From Metaruminococcus_A sp964607135 (GTDB lineage Bacteria; Bacillota; Clostridia; Oscillospirales; Ruminococcaceae), in the NCBI GenBank assembly GCA_964607135.1, contig CAZSIV010000010.1, forward strand, positions 9,326 to 73,325: a stretch of 64,000 bases of DNA, read 5' to 3'. Numbering within the stretch: the first letter of the stretch is position 1; every line of letters begins with the position of its first letter. Under the pieces are notes generated by a model. It saw only the letters and a program-made list of their open reading frames with translations. It searched no databases and was not told where the DNA came from. Position numbers and translations under genes: made by a program. This document shows, piece by piece, positions 7,591-16,602 of the stretch.

Positions 7591-9162
7591 ATGACTGCTA
7601 TGATTCAGAATCCCGTTTTAACAGGCTTCCACGCAGACCCATCCATGATTTGCGTCGACGGCACATTTTATGTAGCGAATTCCACCTTCGAGTACTTCCC
7701 CGGCGTGCGGATCAGCGCCTCGAAGGACCTCGCCAACTGGGAGTGCGTCGCCACCCCGCTCGACCGCAGCGATTACCTCAACATGCGGGGGAATGTGGAG
7801 TCCGCCGGCATCTGGGCGCCCTGCCTTACTTATCACAACGACATGTTTTACCTCGTCTTTACCGACGTAAAGGCCTGGAAGCATCTTCCGTTTAAGGACA
7901 CCCACAACTACATCACCACCGCGCGGGATATCAAGGGCCCTTGGAGCGAGCCGGTCTACGTCAATTCCTCCGGCTTCGACCCGTCTCTGTTCCACGATGA
8001 CGACGGGCGGAAGTATTTCGTCAACATGGAGTGGGATTTCAGAAAACCCAATCCGGACACCTTCTCGGGGATTCTGGTCACCGAGCTCGACCCGGTCACC
8101 CTGAAGCCGATTTCCGAGCCGGTCAAGGTCTTCAAAGGCTCCGAGCACAAATGGGTGGAAGGCCCGCACATCTATAAAAAAGACGGCTGGTATTATATGC
8201 TGGTGGCGGAAGGCGGCACCTTCTACACCCATGCGGCGACGGTCGCCCGCTCCCGGAACGTTTACGGGCCGTATGAGCTCCACCCGAATACCTTCCTCGT
8301 CACCACCAAGGACGCGCCGGAGTGCCCGATCCAGAAGTGCGGCCACGCCAGCTGGTGCCAGGGCCCGGACGGGCGGTGGTTTACGGCGTTCCTTTCCTCC
8401 CGCCCGTACTACAACAAACGCTGTGTGCTGGGGCGTGAGACCTCCATCAATGAAATGGTCTGGGGAGAGGACGGCTGGCCCTACCTGAAAAACGGCACTG
8501 TTGTCCCTGACTTCGAGTTTGAGGGCTACGGCGAAAAGCACGAAAAGAAATTCTACGATTACACCTTCGGCACGGATGAGTTTTACCGTGAGTTCAACTC
8601 TCTCCGCGGCCCGGCGAAGCACCAGATCGGCCCGGATAACGTCCTGCGGATTTATGGGGGAGAGTCCCTCTACTCCAACCAGCGGCAGAACATGTTTGTC
8701 CGCCGCCAGATGCATATGGACTTCGAGGCGACGACCTCCCTTGTCAACCCGAACAAGCACTTCAAGAAATTCGGCGGTTTGCTTTACCGTTATGACGAGT
8801 TCAGCCAGTACCTTCTGAAAGTGGCTTACGATGAGGAAAAGGACTGCCAGACGATTGCAATTATGGCGTTCAAGCAGCGGGATTACGAGTATCCGCTCGA
8901 CGGGAAAGAGATCGAAATTCCGAAGGATGTGGAAAAGGTCTGGCTCCGCGTTACCGCACATAAAGAGACGGCCCGTTTCTCTTATTCCTTTGATGGCGAG
9001 CATTTCACCGAAATCGACTACGACATCGATACGACCGTGCTGTCTGACGATTTCAACACCGGCTTTACCGGGGCGTTTATCGGAATGTACGCGAGCGACC
9101 TCGAGTACAACGAGGGCTCCTATATCGATTTCCACAGCTTTACTTATCGTGCTCTGGACTAA
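7591..9162 (+). CDS. GH43 beta-xylosidase, copy 1
   Basis: A 523-residue cytosolic enzyme (no signal peptide) that releases xylose from xylo-oligosaccharides. It resembles GH43 subfamily 11 XynB-type xylosidases over its whole length. The five-blade propeller carries the catalytic triad: general base Asp16 (GFHADPSM), Asp130 (SSGFDPSLF) and general acid Glu190 (VEGPHIY). A C-terminal beta-sandwich domain follows from about residue 325. It has an AGAAAGGAAA ribosome site; ATG 7600 is an equally possible start. It is followed after 109 bases by a near-identical paralogue and then a YesMN-type two-component system, suggesting oligosaccharide-inducible expression. Some GH43 members act on arabinofuranosides, which cannot be excluded. 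Confidence 0.92.
   Translation: MTAMIQNPVLTGFHADPSMICVDGTFYVANSTFEYFPGVRISASKDLANWECVATPLDRSDYLNMRGNVESAGIWAPCLTYHNDMFYLVFTDVKAWKHLPFKDTHNYITTARDIKGPWSEPVYVNSSGFDPSLFHDDDGRKYFVNMEWDFRKPNPDTFSGILVTELDPVTLKPISEPVKVFKGSEHKWVEGPHIYKKDGWYYMLVAEGGTFYTHAATVARSRNVYGPYELHPNTFLVTTKDAPECPIQKCGHASWCQGPDGRWFTAFLSSRPYYNKRCVLGRETSINEMVWGEDGWPYLKNGTVVPDFEFEGYGEKHEKKFYDYTFGTDEFYREFNSLRGPAKHQIGPDNVLRIYGGESLYSNQRQNMFVRRQMHMDFEATTSLVNPNKHFKKFGGLLYRYDEFSQYLLKVAYDEEKDCQTIAIMAFKQRDYEYPLDGKEIEIPKDVEKVWLRVTAHKETARFSYSFDGEHFTEIDYDIDTTVLSDDFNTGFTGAFIGMYASDLEYNEGSYIDFHSFTYRALD
8600..8885 (+). repeat. 286-base exact repeat shared by the two GH43 genes (copy 1)
   Basis: This stretch is identical to 10272-10557, including all synonymous positions (offset 1672). 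A shorter exact block lies around 8247-8370 and its partner. Flanking parts of the two genes differ clearly, which points to gene conversion. Confidence 0.85.
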
Positions 9163-9203
9163 CGTCTTCAAGGGAATGACAGCTTAAAAAAGAAGAAAGG
9201 CGG

Positions 9204-9248
9204 TACCGGGCGGCAAAGGCCATCGTTGAGGCGGCCTTTGCCCCGGTA
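9204..9248 (+). other. Hairpin between the GH43 copies
   Basis: Imperfect inverted repeat TACCGGG..GCAAAGGCC / GGCCTTTGC..CCGGTA with no T-run. It lies just ahead of the second GH43 gene, whose ribosome site is weak, so it could stabilise or attenuate the downstream message. Confidence 0.5.
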
Positions 9249-9271
9249 TCTGTGCCGTATGGCGGTTACTT

Positions 9272-10834
9272 ATGATTCAGAATCCGGTTTTAACAGGCTT
9301 CCACGCCGATCCTTGCATGATCTGCGTGGGAGATACTTTCTATATCGCAAATTCCACCTTCGAGTACTTCCCCGGCGTGCGGATCAGCGCCTCGAAAGAC
9401 CTCGCCAACTGGGAGTGTGTCGCCACCCCGCTCGACCGCAGCGATTACCTCGACATGCGGGGGAATCCCGAATCGGGGGGCATCTTTGCCCCGGCGCTGA
9501 GCTATCATGACGGGTTGTTTTATCTGGTCTTTACCGACGTAAAGGCCTGGAAATACACACCGTTTAAGGACACCCACAACTACATCACCACCGCGCGGGA
9601 TATCGAGGGCCCCTGGAGCGAACCGGTCTATGTCAATTCCTCCGGCTTCGACCCGTCCTTGTTCCACGATGACGACGGGCGGAAGTATCTCGTCAACATG
9701 GAATGGGATTTCCGCAAAAAACGTCCGGCTACTTTTTCCGGCATCCTGATGACCGAGCTCGACCCGGTCACCCTGAAGCCGATTTCCGAACCGGTCAAGA
9801 TTTTCGAAGGTTCCGGGCATGGTTTTGTGGAGGGCCCGCACGTCTATAAAAAGGATGGCTGGTATTACCTGGTCACCGCCGAGGGGGGGACTTCCTACGG
9901 CCATACGGCGACGGTTGCCCGCTCCCGGAACGTTTACGGGCCGTATGAGCTCCACCCGAATACCTTCCTCGTCACCACCAAGGACGCGCCGGAGTGCCCG
10001 ATCCAGAAGTGCGGCCACGCCAGCTGGTGCCAGGGCCCGGACGGACGGTGGTTTGTCTGTTTTCTTTCCGCCCGCCCCTATTACAACAAGCGCTGTGCGC
10101 TGGGGCGCGAGACATCGGTCAACGAGATGGTCTGGGGAGAGGACGGCTGGCCCTACCTGAAAAACGGCACCCTCGTCCCTGACTTCGAGTTTGAGGGCTA
10201 CGGCGAGCTGAGAAGGCAAAAGCTGTTCAGCCCGGTTTTTGGCTCTGCGGAGTTTTACCGTGAATTCAGTTCTCTCCGCGGCCCGGCGAAGCACCAGATC
10301 GGCCCGGATAACGTCCTGCGGATTTATGGGGGAGAGTCCCTCTACTCCAACCAGCGGCAGAACATGTTTGTCCGCCGCCAGATGCATATGGACTTCGAGG
10401 CGACGACCTCCCTTGTCAACCCGAACAAGCACTTCAAGAAATTCGGCGGTTTGCTTTACCGTTATGACGAGTTCAGCCAGTACCTTCTGAAAGTGGCTTA
10501 CGATGAGGAAAAGGACTGCCAGACGATTGCAATTATGGCGTTCAAGCAGCGGGATTATGAGTATCCGCTCGACGGGAAAGAGATCGAAATCCCGAAGGAT
10601 GTGGAAAAGGTCTGGCTCCGCGTCACCACACATAAAGAGACGGCCCGTTTCTCTTATTCTTTTGATGGCGAGCATTTCACTGAAATCGACTATGAGATTG
10701 ACGTTACAGTTTTGTCGGATGAGTACAACAACGGCTTCACCGGGGCGTTTATCGGGATGTACGCGAGCGATCTTGAGTACAACGAGGGCTCCTATATCGA
10801 TTTTCACAGCTTTACCTATCGTGCTCTGGACTGA
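9272..10834 (+). CDS. GH43 beta-xylosidase, copy 2
   Basis: A 520-residue paralogue of the gene at 7591. The catalytic residues are conserved: Asp in GFHADPCM, Asp in SSGFDPSLF and Glu in VEGPHVY. Differences concentrate in blocks such as the substrate-side segment after MRGN (NPESGGIFAPALSY in place of NVESAGIWAPCLTY) and around residues 175-210 and 305-325. The C-terminal sandwich is almost unchanged, and a 286-base segment is identical to copy 1 at the DNA level. The pattern suggests a tandem duplication with divergence near the active site, perhaps for different linkages. The ATG at 9272 lacks a convincing ribosome site. Confidence 0.9.
   Translation: MIQNPVLTGFHADPCMICVGDTFYIANSTFEYFPGVRISASKDLANWECVATPLDRSDYLDMRGNPESGGIFAPALSYHDGLFYLVFTDVKAWKYTPFKDTHNYITTARDIEGPWSEPVYVNSSGFDPSLFHDDDGRKYLVNMEWDFRKKRPATFSGILMTELDPVTLKPISEPVKIFEGSGHGFVEGPHVYKKDGWYYLVTAEGGTSYGHTATVARSRNVYGPYELHPNTFLVTTKDAPECPIQKCGHASWCQGPDGRWFVCFLSARPYYNKRCALGRETSVNEMVWGEDGWPYLKNGTLVPDFEFEGYGELRRQKLFSPVFGSAEFYREFSSLRGPAKHQIGPDNVLRIYGGESLYSNQRQNMFVRRQMHMDFEATTSLVNPNKHFKKFGGLLYRYDEFSQYLLKVAYDEEKDCQTIAIMAFKQRDYEYPLDGKEIEIPKDVEKVWLRVTTHKETARFSYSFDGEHFTEIDYEIDVTVLSDEYNNGFTGAFIGMYASDLEYNEGSYIDFHSFTYRALD
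10272..10557 (+). repeat. 286-base exact repeat shared by the two GH43 genes (copy 2)
   Basis: Identical to 8600-8885. It ends at 10558, where a synonymous T/C difference appears. Confidence 0.85.
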
Positions 10835-10923
10835 TGAGATTTCGGCCGATGCCGCGTGAAGACCGAAAAGTATTTGCTGTGCCTTGGCGCTCAGAGAGAT
10901 AGGATTGTCAAGGCGGGAGAGAT

Positions 10924-10952
10924 GCCGCGCCGCCTGCTTTAGATGGCGCGGC
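10924..10952. other. Hairpin downstream of GH43 copy 2
   Basis: GCCGCGCC/GGCGCGGC inverted repeat with a 13-base loop and no T-run. It may partly separate the xylosidase transcript from the regulator genes. Confidence 0.4.
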
Positions 10953-11017
10953 AACCCCCTTGCTCAAGCTGATCTTTATTTTTTGTTATCATTGCTGTAA
11001 AAAGGCAGGTGTTGAAT

Positions 11018-11842
11018 ATGACAACTTTGATAATTGCCGACGATGAGCATTTAATCCGTCAGGGGCTGGCGTCCCTCAACTGGGAGTCGATCGACGTCAA
11101 AGTGGTCGGCGTCGCATCCAACGGCGCAGAATGCTGGGAAATGGTGCAGAAGATTAAGCCGGACGTTCTGCTGACCGATATCCATATGCAGGGCTATAAA
11201 GGGACCGAAATCGCCCGCATGGTGAAAGAGAGCGATCTGTCGACGAAGATCATTTTCCTCACCGGCTATAAAGAGTTTGAATACGCCAGAGAAGCCGTGG
11301 AGCTGGGAATCGTTTCGTTCGTGCTGAAACCGTCTGAACCGAGTGAGATTTTCGAAGCGGTCAACAAGGCCAAAATCCAGATTGAGCAGCAGAACATGAT
11401 GCTCAATGAGCAGAGTTCTTTAAAGCGCCAGGTGAAGGAGAACCAGATGGCTTTGGTCAACAAACTTCTGCCGGATGAGGAGATGCTGACCAACGAAACC
11501 GTCAAGGTGCTGATTACCTACCTGAAAAATCATTTTTCTGAGGAAATCACGCTGGGTTCCGCCAGCGAGATCGTTCACCTCTGCCCGGTTTATCTGAGCC
11601 GTCTTGTCAAGAAGGAAACGGGGAACACCTTCCTCGAAATTCTGACCCGGGTGCGGATGGAGCAGGCCTGCAATATGCTGCGCGACCCCAACAACAAGAT
11701 TTATGAAATCGCGCTGGCGGTCGGGATCAAGGATTCCAAATATTTCAGCCAGATTTTTAAGCGCTACTACGGTATGACGCCGGTGGAATTCCGGCAGAAT
11801 CTGCTCAACAATACCAACCCCTTAGAAACGGGCGTGTTATAA
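11018..11842 (+). CDS. YesN-type response regulator, AraC-family output
   Basis: A 274-residue regulator with an N-terminal receiver domain (phospho-acceptor Asp54 in PDVLLTDIHM, acidic pocket ADDE, Lys in VLKPSEP) and a C-terminal AraC-type double HTH (about residues 175-262, ending GMTPVEFRQ). It acts as the DNA-binding partner of the kinase encoded directly downstream. ATG 11018 is chosen because AGGCAGG lies 9 bases upstream; the GTG at 11009 would touch that site. Together with the neighbouring GH43 genes this looks like a sugar-responsive two-component system. Confidence 0.92.
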   Translation: MTTLIIADDEHLIRQGLASLNWESIDVKVVGVASNGAECWEMVQKIKPDVLLTDIHMQGYKGTEIARMVKESDLSTKIIFLTGYKEFEYAREAVELGIVSFVLKPSEPSEIFEAVNKAKIQIEQQNMMLNEQSSLKRQVKENQMALVNKLLPDEEMLTNETVKVLITYLKNHFSEEITLGSASEIVHLCPVYLSRLVKKETGNTFLEILTRVRMEQACNMLRDPNNKIYEIALAVGIKDSKYFSQIFKRYYGMTPVEFRQNLLNNTNPLETGVL

Positions 11843-11843
11843 C

Positions 11844-13667
11844 ATGAAGCTGCGTTCACCCATCAGGACGATAAAACAGTTATTTCTGAACCTGCAGATC
11901 CGCAAAAAGCTGATGCTGTCCTTTGCGCTGCTCATTGCCCTGCCGGTTACATTAATGGCTGTTTTTTATTTGAGCAATTCAAAGTATATCCTCGAAAAAA
12001 AATCTTCCGAATACACCTCGGATATCTTGGCGGAGCTTCAAAAAAACATCGAAAATACGGCATCCGAGCTGGATGCGATCTTTACTCAGATCAACAACAA
12101 CCCGGAGGTACAGGAGCTTCTGACTCGGATATCCCTGAACCTTTCGGGGGGCGGGGCGGTGCCGGCCGACGACAGGGCGCAGATGGAAGCGGTTCTCCGC
12201 GAAGCCTATTACGGCCATCCGAATATCGAGTCTGTTTACCTGATCCCCTATGACGACCACACTCTTTTTTCTATGGCGCCCAAGGTGACAGCTGGAATAT
12301 CGGAAAAAAACCTGGAAGAAATTGACCGAAACGGCGATGACATCACCTGGCTGAAATGCAGCAGCGATGCCATCACTTACGGCAGGATGATCGTCTCGCT
12401 TCAGGATGTCCGGCCCTTGGGCTATCTGATTATCAATCTCTCCGAAAGTGAACTGTTTAACCTTTACAGCCAAATTTCACTCTACCAGGACAACAGCATC
12501 TTTATCACCAACAGGGACGGGATCATCCTTTCGCATGGGAATAAGGACTTTTTGGACAGGCAGGTGAGCCAGGACTACCGGAACCTGATTTACAACCCCA
12601 GCGACGTCCCCTTCTCCCTGCAAAGCATTGACGGGAAGGACTATTACATTGCCTGCAAAGCGATCAATAATGAGGAATGGTATCTTTTTTACCAGATCAG
12701 TGCAGTCGATTTTGAGCGGGATTTTATCACCTTGACACAAGCCTTTTTTGCGATCACCCTATTGATCCTGATCCTGACGCTTTGGGTGTCGGTGGTTTTG
12801 GCGAAATCCATTTCGACCCCGATTACCAATCTTTCAAAAACCATGCAGCAGGTCCGCAACGGGAATTTTGATATCCGCAGCGAGTACCAGTCCAAGGACG
12901 AGGTCGGGATTTTGAGCGACAATTTTAACGCGATGATCCAGAACACCAACGAGCTCATCCGGACGATTTACCAGAAGGAGCTGCTCAAGCAGCAGGCCGA
13001 GCTCCGTTTTCTCAAGTTTCAGATCAATCCCCACTTTCTCTACAATACGCTGGAGACCATCAACTGGATTTCCAGGATCCGCGGCGTTCCGGAAGCGGGG
13101 GAAATTGCAAAAGCGCTGGGCGATTTGATGCGCGAAGGGCTGCGGGGTGAGGACTTTGTGCAGCTCAGGGACGAAATTAAAAACATCGAAAATTATCTGC
13201 TGATCCAGCAGTACCGGTACGGCGAGAAAATCAAGACGAGCATCAATATTGACCCCAATATTTATGAAGCAAAAACGCCGAAATTCATCCTCCAACCGAT
13301 TATTGAAAACGCGCTGGTGCATGGGCTGGACTCGAAGATCGACGGCGGCAGCATCCGGATTTTCGGCGGGTGTGACGGGGATGATATCCTCTTGACCGTC
13401 GAGGACGACGGCATTGGAATGCCGGAGGAAATCCGAAGAAACCTGCTCAACGAAAATCTGCGAAAGGGTGAGGACGACGGGAAGCACACCCATATCGGGA
13501 TTTTGAACGTTCACAAGCGTCTACACCTTTATTTTGGGCCGGGCTACGGATTAACCGTCCACAGTGAAGTCGGTGTGGGAACAGTGGTCACGATCCGCAT
13601 CCCCAATTCCGGGCCGGCAGATTCTGAGCTGCCGGAAGTCCGTCCAAAGGGAGGGTTTGACCAGTGA
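11844..13667 (+). CDS. YesM-type sensor histidine kinase
   Basis: A 607-residue membrane kinase with transmembrane helices at about residues 20-43 and 295-320 around an extracytoplasmic sensor domain. A HAMP domain (about 320-372), the His_kinase domain with phospho-acceptor His397 in QINPHFLYN, and a HATPase domain (PIIENALVHG, DDGIGMP) follow. It begins 2 bases after the response regulator stop, so the two are translationally coupled. The YesM/YesN family usually controls uptake and breakdown of plant polysaccharide fragments. No sugar ABC transporter is in this window. Confidence 0.93.
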   Translation: MKLRSPIRTIKQLFLNLQIRKKLMLSFALLIALPVTLMAVFYLSNSKYILEKKSSEYTSDILAELQKNIENTASELDAIFTQINNNPEVQELLTRISLNLSGGGAVPADDRAQMEAVLREAYYGHPNIESVYLIPYDDHTLFSMAPKVTAGISEKNLEEIDRNGDDITWLKCSSDAITYGRMIVSLQDVRPLGYLIINLSESELFNLYSQISLYQDNSIFITNRDGIILSHGNKDFLDRQVSQDYRNLIYNPSDVPFSLQSIDGKDYYIACKAINNEEWYLFYQISAVDFERDFITLTQAFFAITLLILILTLWVSVVLAKSISTPITNLSKTMQQVRNGNFDIRSEYQSKDEVGILSDNFNAMIQNTNELIRTIYQKELLKQQAELRFLKFQINPHFLYNTLETINWISRIRGVPEAGEIAKALGDLMREGLRGEDFVQLRDEIKNIENYLLIQQYRYGEKIKTSINIDPNIYEAKTPKFILQPIIENALVHGLDSKIDGGSIRIFGGCDGDDILLTVEDDGIGMPEEIRRNLLNENLRKGEDDGKHTHIGILNVHKRLHLYFGPGYGLTVHSEVGVGTVVTIRIPNSGPADSELPEVRPKGGFDQ

Positions 13668-13712
13668 TGAAATCGTTTTTCTTCTGTTCGAAACAACGGA
13701 GGAAAGAACTTT

Positions 13713-13760
13713 AAAAAGGGAACGCACGGGACTTTTTAAGTCCTTGTGCGCTCCCTTTTA
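13713..13760. terminator. Terminator after the yesM-type kinase
   Basis: Long inverted repeat AAAAGGGAACGCACGGGACT...AGTCC-TTGTGCGCTCCCTTTT with A/T flanks. It can work in both directions, for the kinase operon and for the convergent carboxypeptidase gene. Confidence 0.8.
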
Positions 13761-13813
13761 CATATAAAAGATATCGGCGATTGGCGTTCTGCAAAACCTA
13801 GAACCTGGGATTA

Positions 13814-15169
13814 CTACCTGCGCGGCCCTTTTCTCCGTTTGTTGACGGCCAGCTGCCGACGCCGCTTCTTTCTGCGGTTAAACAAAACGGCGATGGCCAG
13901 GTAAAGCAGGATCACGACGGCAATTGCAGCGATGGCGATCTTCGCCCAGATGCTGCTCAGAGCGGTTGAAACCGTATCCCAGATGCCGTAGATGAAATTT
14001 TTGGAGACCGACATGTTTGCCACCAGGTCGCATTTCCCGATGGTTTCATTGTTCAGCTTGAGCTCGACGGTTCCAATGACGTCCCCAACTTCGACCGGCG
14101 CGTCGACGGATTCGGGGATGTCGACAATCTGCTGGATGCTCGAGAGGTCGACGTCATTGGGCAGGAGAAGGGTAATGTCTTCCTTCGGACGGAGCTGGAG
14201 CGTGTCGGTATCCGAAGAGAGCCTGACCTTGATGGTTTCAATCGCTTCGGCCGTTTTCAGCACGGTTTTGAACGAGAAGGTGTCAAAAGCCCATTTATAA
14301 AGCATCCGATGGTCATAGATGGCGGTGTAATTGTTTCGTACGCCGTCGATCTGGAGCGGCGCCCCCGTCGTGACGAGCAGGTAGTTGAAGCCGTCTTTGC
14401 TCGCCATGGTGACTAAGTTTTTGCCGCTTTCATCGGTGGTGCCGGTCTTGATCCCCTTGGCGTAAGGGTAATAATAGGATCCGCCGATCGCCTGGTTGAT
14501 CATCAGGTTGGTGTGGGAGTAGGTGCGCTCCTCCGGATGCTTGTTGGTGGCCTTAAAGGTGTAGCGGACTGTTGTGGCGATTTTCTCAAACCCCGGAACC
14601 TCCAGAGCCGCTTTGGTAATCAGGTACATGTCGTAGGCGGTGGTGTACTGGTTGTCGTCGTGCAGCCCGTGGGAGTTGACAAAATGGGTGTTGACAGCGC
14701 CGAGCTCCTTCGCCTTCGCATTCATCTTTTCGACGAAGGCCGCCTGGTTTCCGCCGCCGTAGTACTCTGCCAGAACCGCCGCGGCGTCGCAGGCGGAGGG
14801 CACCATACAGGCGTAGAGCAGGTCTTCCACCGTGAGCTCTTCTCCCGGCTCCAAGGCGATTGTCGAGGCCCCGGTGCCATAGAGCTCGTCGCGGACGGCG
14901 TGGGACATCGTCAGCTTTTTTTGAAGGTCGGTTTCCATTTCGAGCACCAGCATGACAACCATAATTTTCGTCAGGGAGGCGGGATAGGCTTTTTGATTTT
15001 CGTTTTTGGAATAGACGACGGTTCCCGAATCCAGATTGACCAGATAGGCCGTCTGGCTGTAGAGCTCGCCCCCCGGTTCATAGGCCGCGGAGGCGGTGGC
15101 CAGCGGGGAAAGGACGGCGGTGCAGAAGAAAAAGGCAGTTAAAAAAATTGAAGCGATCGCTTTGCGCAT
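13814..15169 (-). CDS. D-alanyl-D-alanine carboxypeptidase (DacF/PBP5-like)
   Basis: A 451-residue penicillin-binding protein that trims the terminal D-Ala from peptidoglycan stem peptides outside the cell. It has a signal peptide (about residues 1-29, cleavage near ASA-A), the SxxK motif Ser65-Leu-Thr-Lys68, KTG in GIKTGTTDESG and a PBP5 C-terminal beta domain. A C-terminal membrane helix and a very basic tail (RRKKRRRQ) follow. The second motif reads S-A-C-D instead of the usual S-x-N. The GGAGG site before ATG 15169 supports the start. It is transcribed divergently from the sulfhydrylase gene. Confidence 0.93.
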   Translation of the reverse strand: MRKAIASIFLTAFFFCTAVLSPLATASAAYEPGGELYSQTAYLVNLDSGTVVYSKNENQKAYPASLTKIMVVMLVLEMETDLQKKLTMSHAVRDELYGTGASTIALEPGEELTVEDLLYACMVPSACDAAAVLAEYYGGGNQAAFVEKMNAKAKELGAVNTHFVNSHGLHDDNQYTTAYDMYLITKAALEVPGFEKIATTVRYTFKATNKHPEERTYSHTNLMINQAIGGSYYYPYAKGIKTGTTDESGKNLVTMASKDGFNYLLVTTGAPLQIDGVRNNYTAIYDHRMLYKWAFDTFSFKTVLKTAEAIETIKVRLSSDTDTLQLRPKEDITLLLPNDVDLSSIQQIVDIPESVDAPVEVGDVIGTVELKLNNETIGKCDLVANMSVSKNFIYGIWDTVSTALSSIWAKIAIAAIAVVILLYLAIAVLFNRRKKRRRQLAVNKRRKGPRR

Positions 15170-15291
15170 GTAGACATTTCCTCCATTTAAGTGTATGATA
15201 ATATATTGTTTAGGTCAGACAAGCGGTCGGTCCAAAACGGCGGCCGCAAAAGGAATCAGCCGGAGTCCCCGGCGGACAGGTGGGAATATCG

Positions 15292-16578
15292 ATGTCAGAA
15301 CAGAAATTTTCTTTTGATACGGTCGCTGTTCATGGCGGCTATGAAACGGAGCAGACGACCCTTTCGGTCGTGCCGCCCCTCTACCAGACGAATGCCTATG
15401 AGTTTAAAAACACCGAGCATGCCAAAGAACTGTTTGAGCTCAAGGAGCCCGGGAACATTTACAGCCGGCTGAGCAACCCGACCAGCGATATCCTGGAGCG
15501 CAGGGTGGCCGAACTCGACGGCGGCGCAGCGGCCCTCTCCTTTGCATCCGGCCACGCGGCAATTTTCAACACCATCCTCAACCTTGCGAACGCCGGGGAC
15601 GAAATCGTCTCCTCGTCCTGCATCTACGGCGGGGCGATCAACCTGTTAGGCGTCACGCTGGGCCGGCTCGGGATCAAGGTGCGCTTTGTCGATCCGGACG
15701 ATTTGAAAGCCTGGGAGGAGGCGGTCAACGAAAAGACCCGCGCGGTTTTTTTCGAGGTGATTGGCAATCCCAACGCCAACGTCGCGGATATCGGGGCGAT
15801 CGCTGAAATCGCACACCGCCACGGCGTCCCGGTCATCGCCGATTCGACTTTTACCACGCCTTACCTCTGCCGCCCGATTGAGTTCGGCGCGGACATTGTC
15901 ATCCACTCCGCCACAAAATTTTTGGGCGGGCATTCCACTTCAATGTGCGGGATCGTGGTGGACAGCGGAAAATTCGAGTTCAAGGGAAACCCGCGTTTTC
16001 CGCTTTATAATGACCCAGACCCCAGCTACCACGGCATCGTCTTTGCCGACATGGGGGCGCTTGGGTTTATCAGCCGTCTCCGCGCTTTGGTGATGCGGGA
16101 CATCGGCGCCTGCTTGAGCCCGTTCAACGCCTTTATGATCCTGCAAGGGGTGGAGACGCTCCATCTGCGGATGCAGCGCCATTCCGAAAACGGCCTTAAG
16201 GCTGCGGAGTATCTGGAGGCGCATCCGCAGGTCGAATTTGTCAACTATCCGGGCCTGCCCTCCAGCCGCTACCACAAGCTGGCTCAGAAGTACCTGCCGA
16301 AAGGCGCGGGGTCTGTCTTCACCTTCGGGCTGAAGGGCGGACGGGAAGCCGGGGCGAAGTTCATCGACAGCCTCGAGCTCATCAAAAACGTCGCCAATGT
16401 CGGCGATGTCCGTTCCCTGGTGATCCATCCCGCCACGACGACGCACAGCCAGCTCTCAGCCGAGCAGCTCAAAGCGGCGGACATTTCGGAGGGCACTATC
16501 CGGCTGTCGATCGGGATCGAGGACATTACAGATATTATAGCCGATTTGGAGCAGGCTATCAAGTGCGCGGTGAAATAA
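15292..16578 (+). CDS. metY: O-acetylhomoserine aminocarboxypropyltransferase (O-acetylhomoserine sulfhydrylase)
   Basis: A 428-residue Cys/Met-metabolism PLP enzyme that joins O-acetylhomoserine with sulfide to give homocysteine (direct sulfhydrylation). The N-terminal TVAVHGGYE, the Tyr/Arg phosphate-binding IYSRLSNPT and the PLP lysine in HSATKFLGGH are typical. The insertion KFEFKGNPRFP after the lysine and the length of about 430 separate MetY from the shorter MetB/MetC enzymes. ATG 15292 is preferred over an upstream GTG by ribosome-site spacing. No S-box riboswitch was found upstream. It is followed after 24 bases by a phosphoesterase gene. Confidence 0.92.
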   Translation: MSEQKFSFDTVAVHGGYETEQTTLSVVPPLYQTNAYEFKNTEHAKELFELKEPGNIYSRLSNPTSDILERRVAELDGGAAALSFASGHAAIFNTILNLANAGDEIVSSSCIYGGAINLLGVTLGRLGIKVRFVDPDDLKAWEEAVNEKTRAVFFEVIGNPNANVADIGAIAEIAHRHGVPVIADSTFTTPYLCRPIEFGADIVIHSATKFLGGHSTSMCGIVVDSGKFEFKGNPRFPLYNDPDPSYHGIVFADMGALGFISRLRALVMRDIGACLSPFNAFMILQGVETLHLRMQRHSENGLKAAEYLEAHPQVEFVNYPGLPSSRYHKLAQKYLPKGAGSVFTFGLKGGREAGAKFIDSLELIKNVANVGDVRSLVIHPATTTHSQLSAEQLKAADISEGTIRLSIGIEDITDIIADLEQAIKCAVK

Positions 16579-16602
16579 CGCGTACAGCAGCGGGAGAAAG
16601 TT

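Noticed and set aside
7618..10954. Long minus-strand open frames (517 and 554 codons) across both GH43 genes
   Set aside because: They are antisense shadows of the xylosidases, with no ribosome site and no recognisable domain; they repeat only because the genes are duplicated.
15187..15291. Search for an S-box (SAM) riboswitch upstream of metY
   Set aside because: The 105-base gap is too short and lacks the conserved S-box core.
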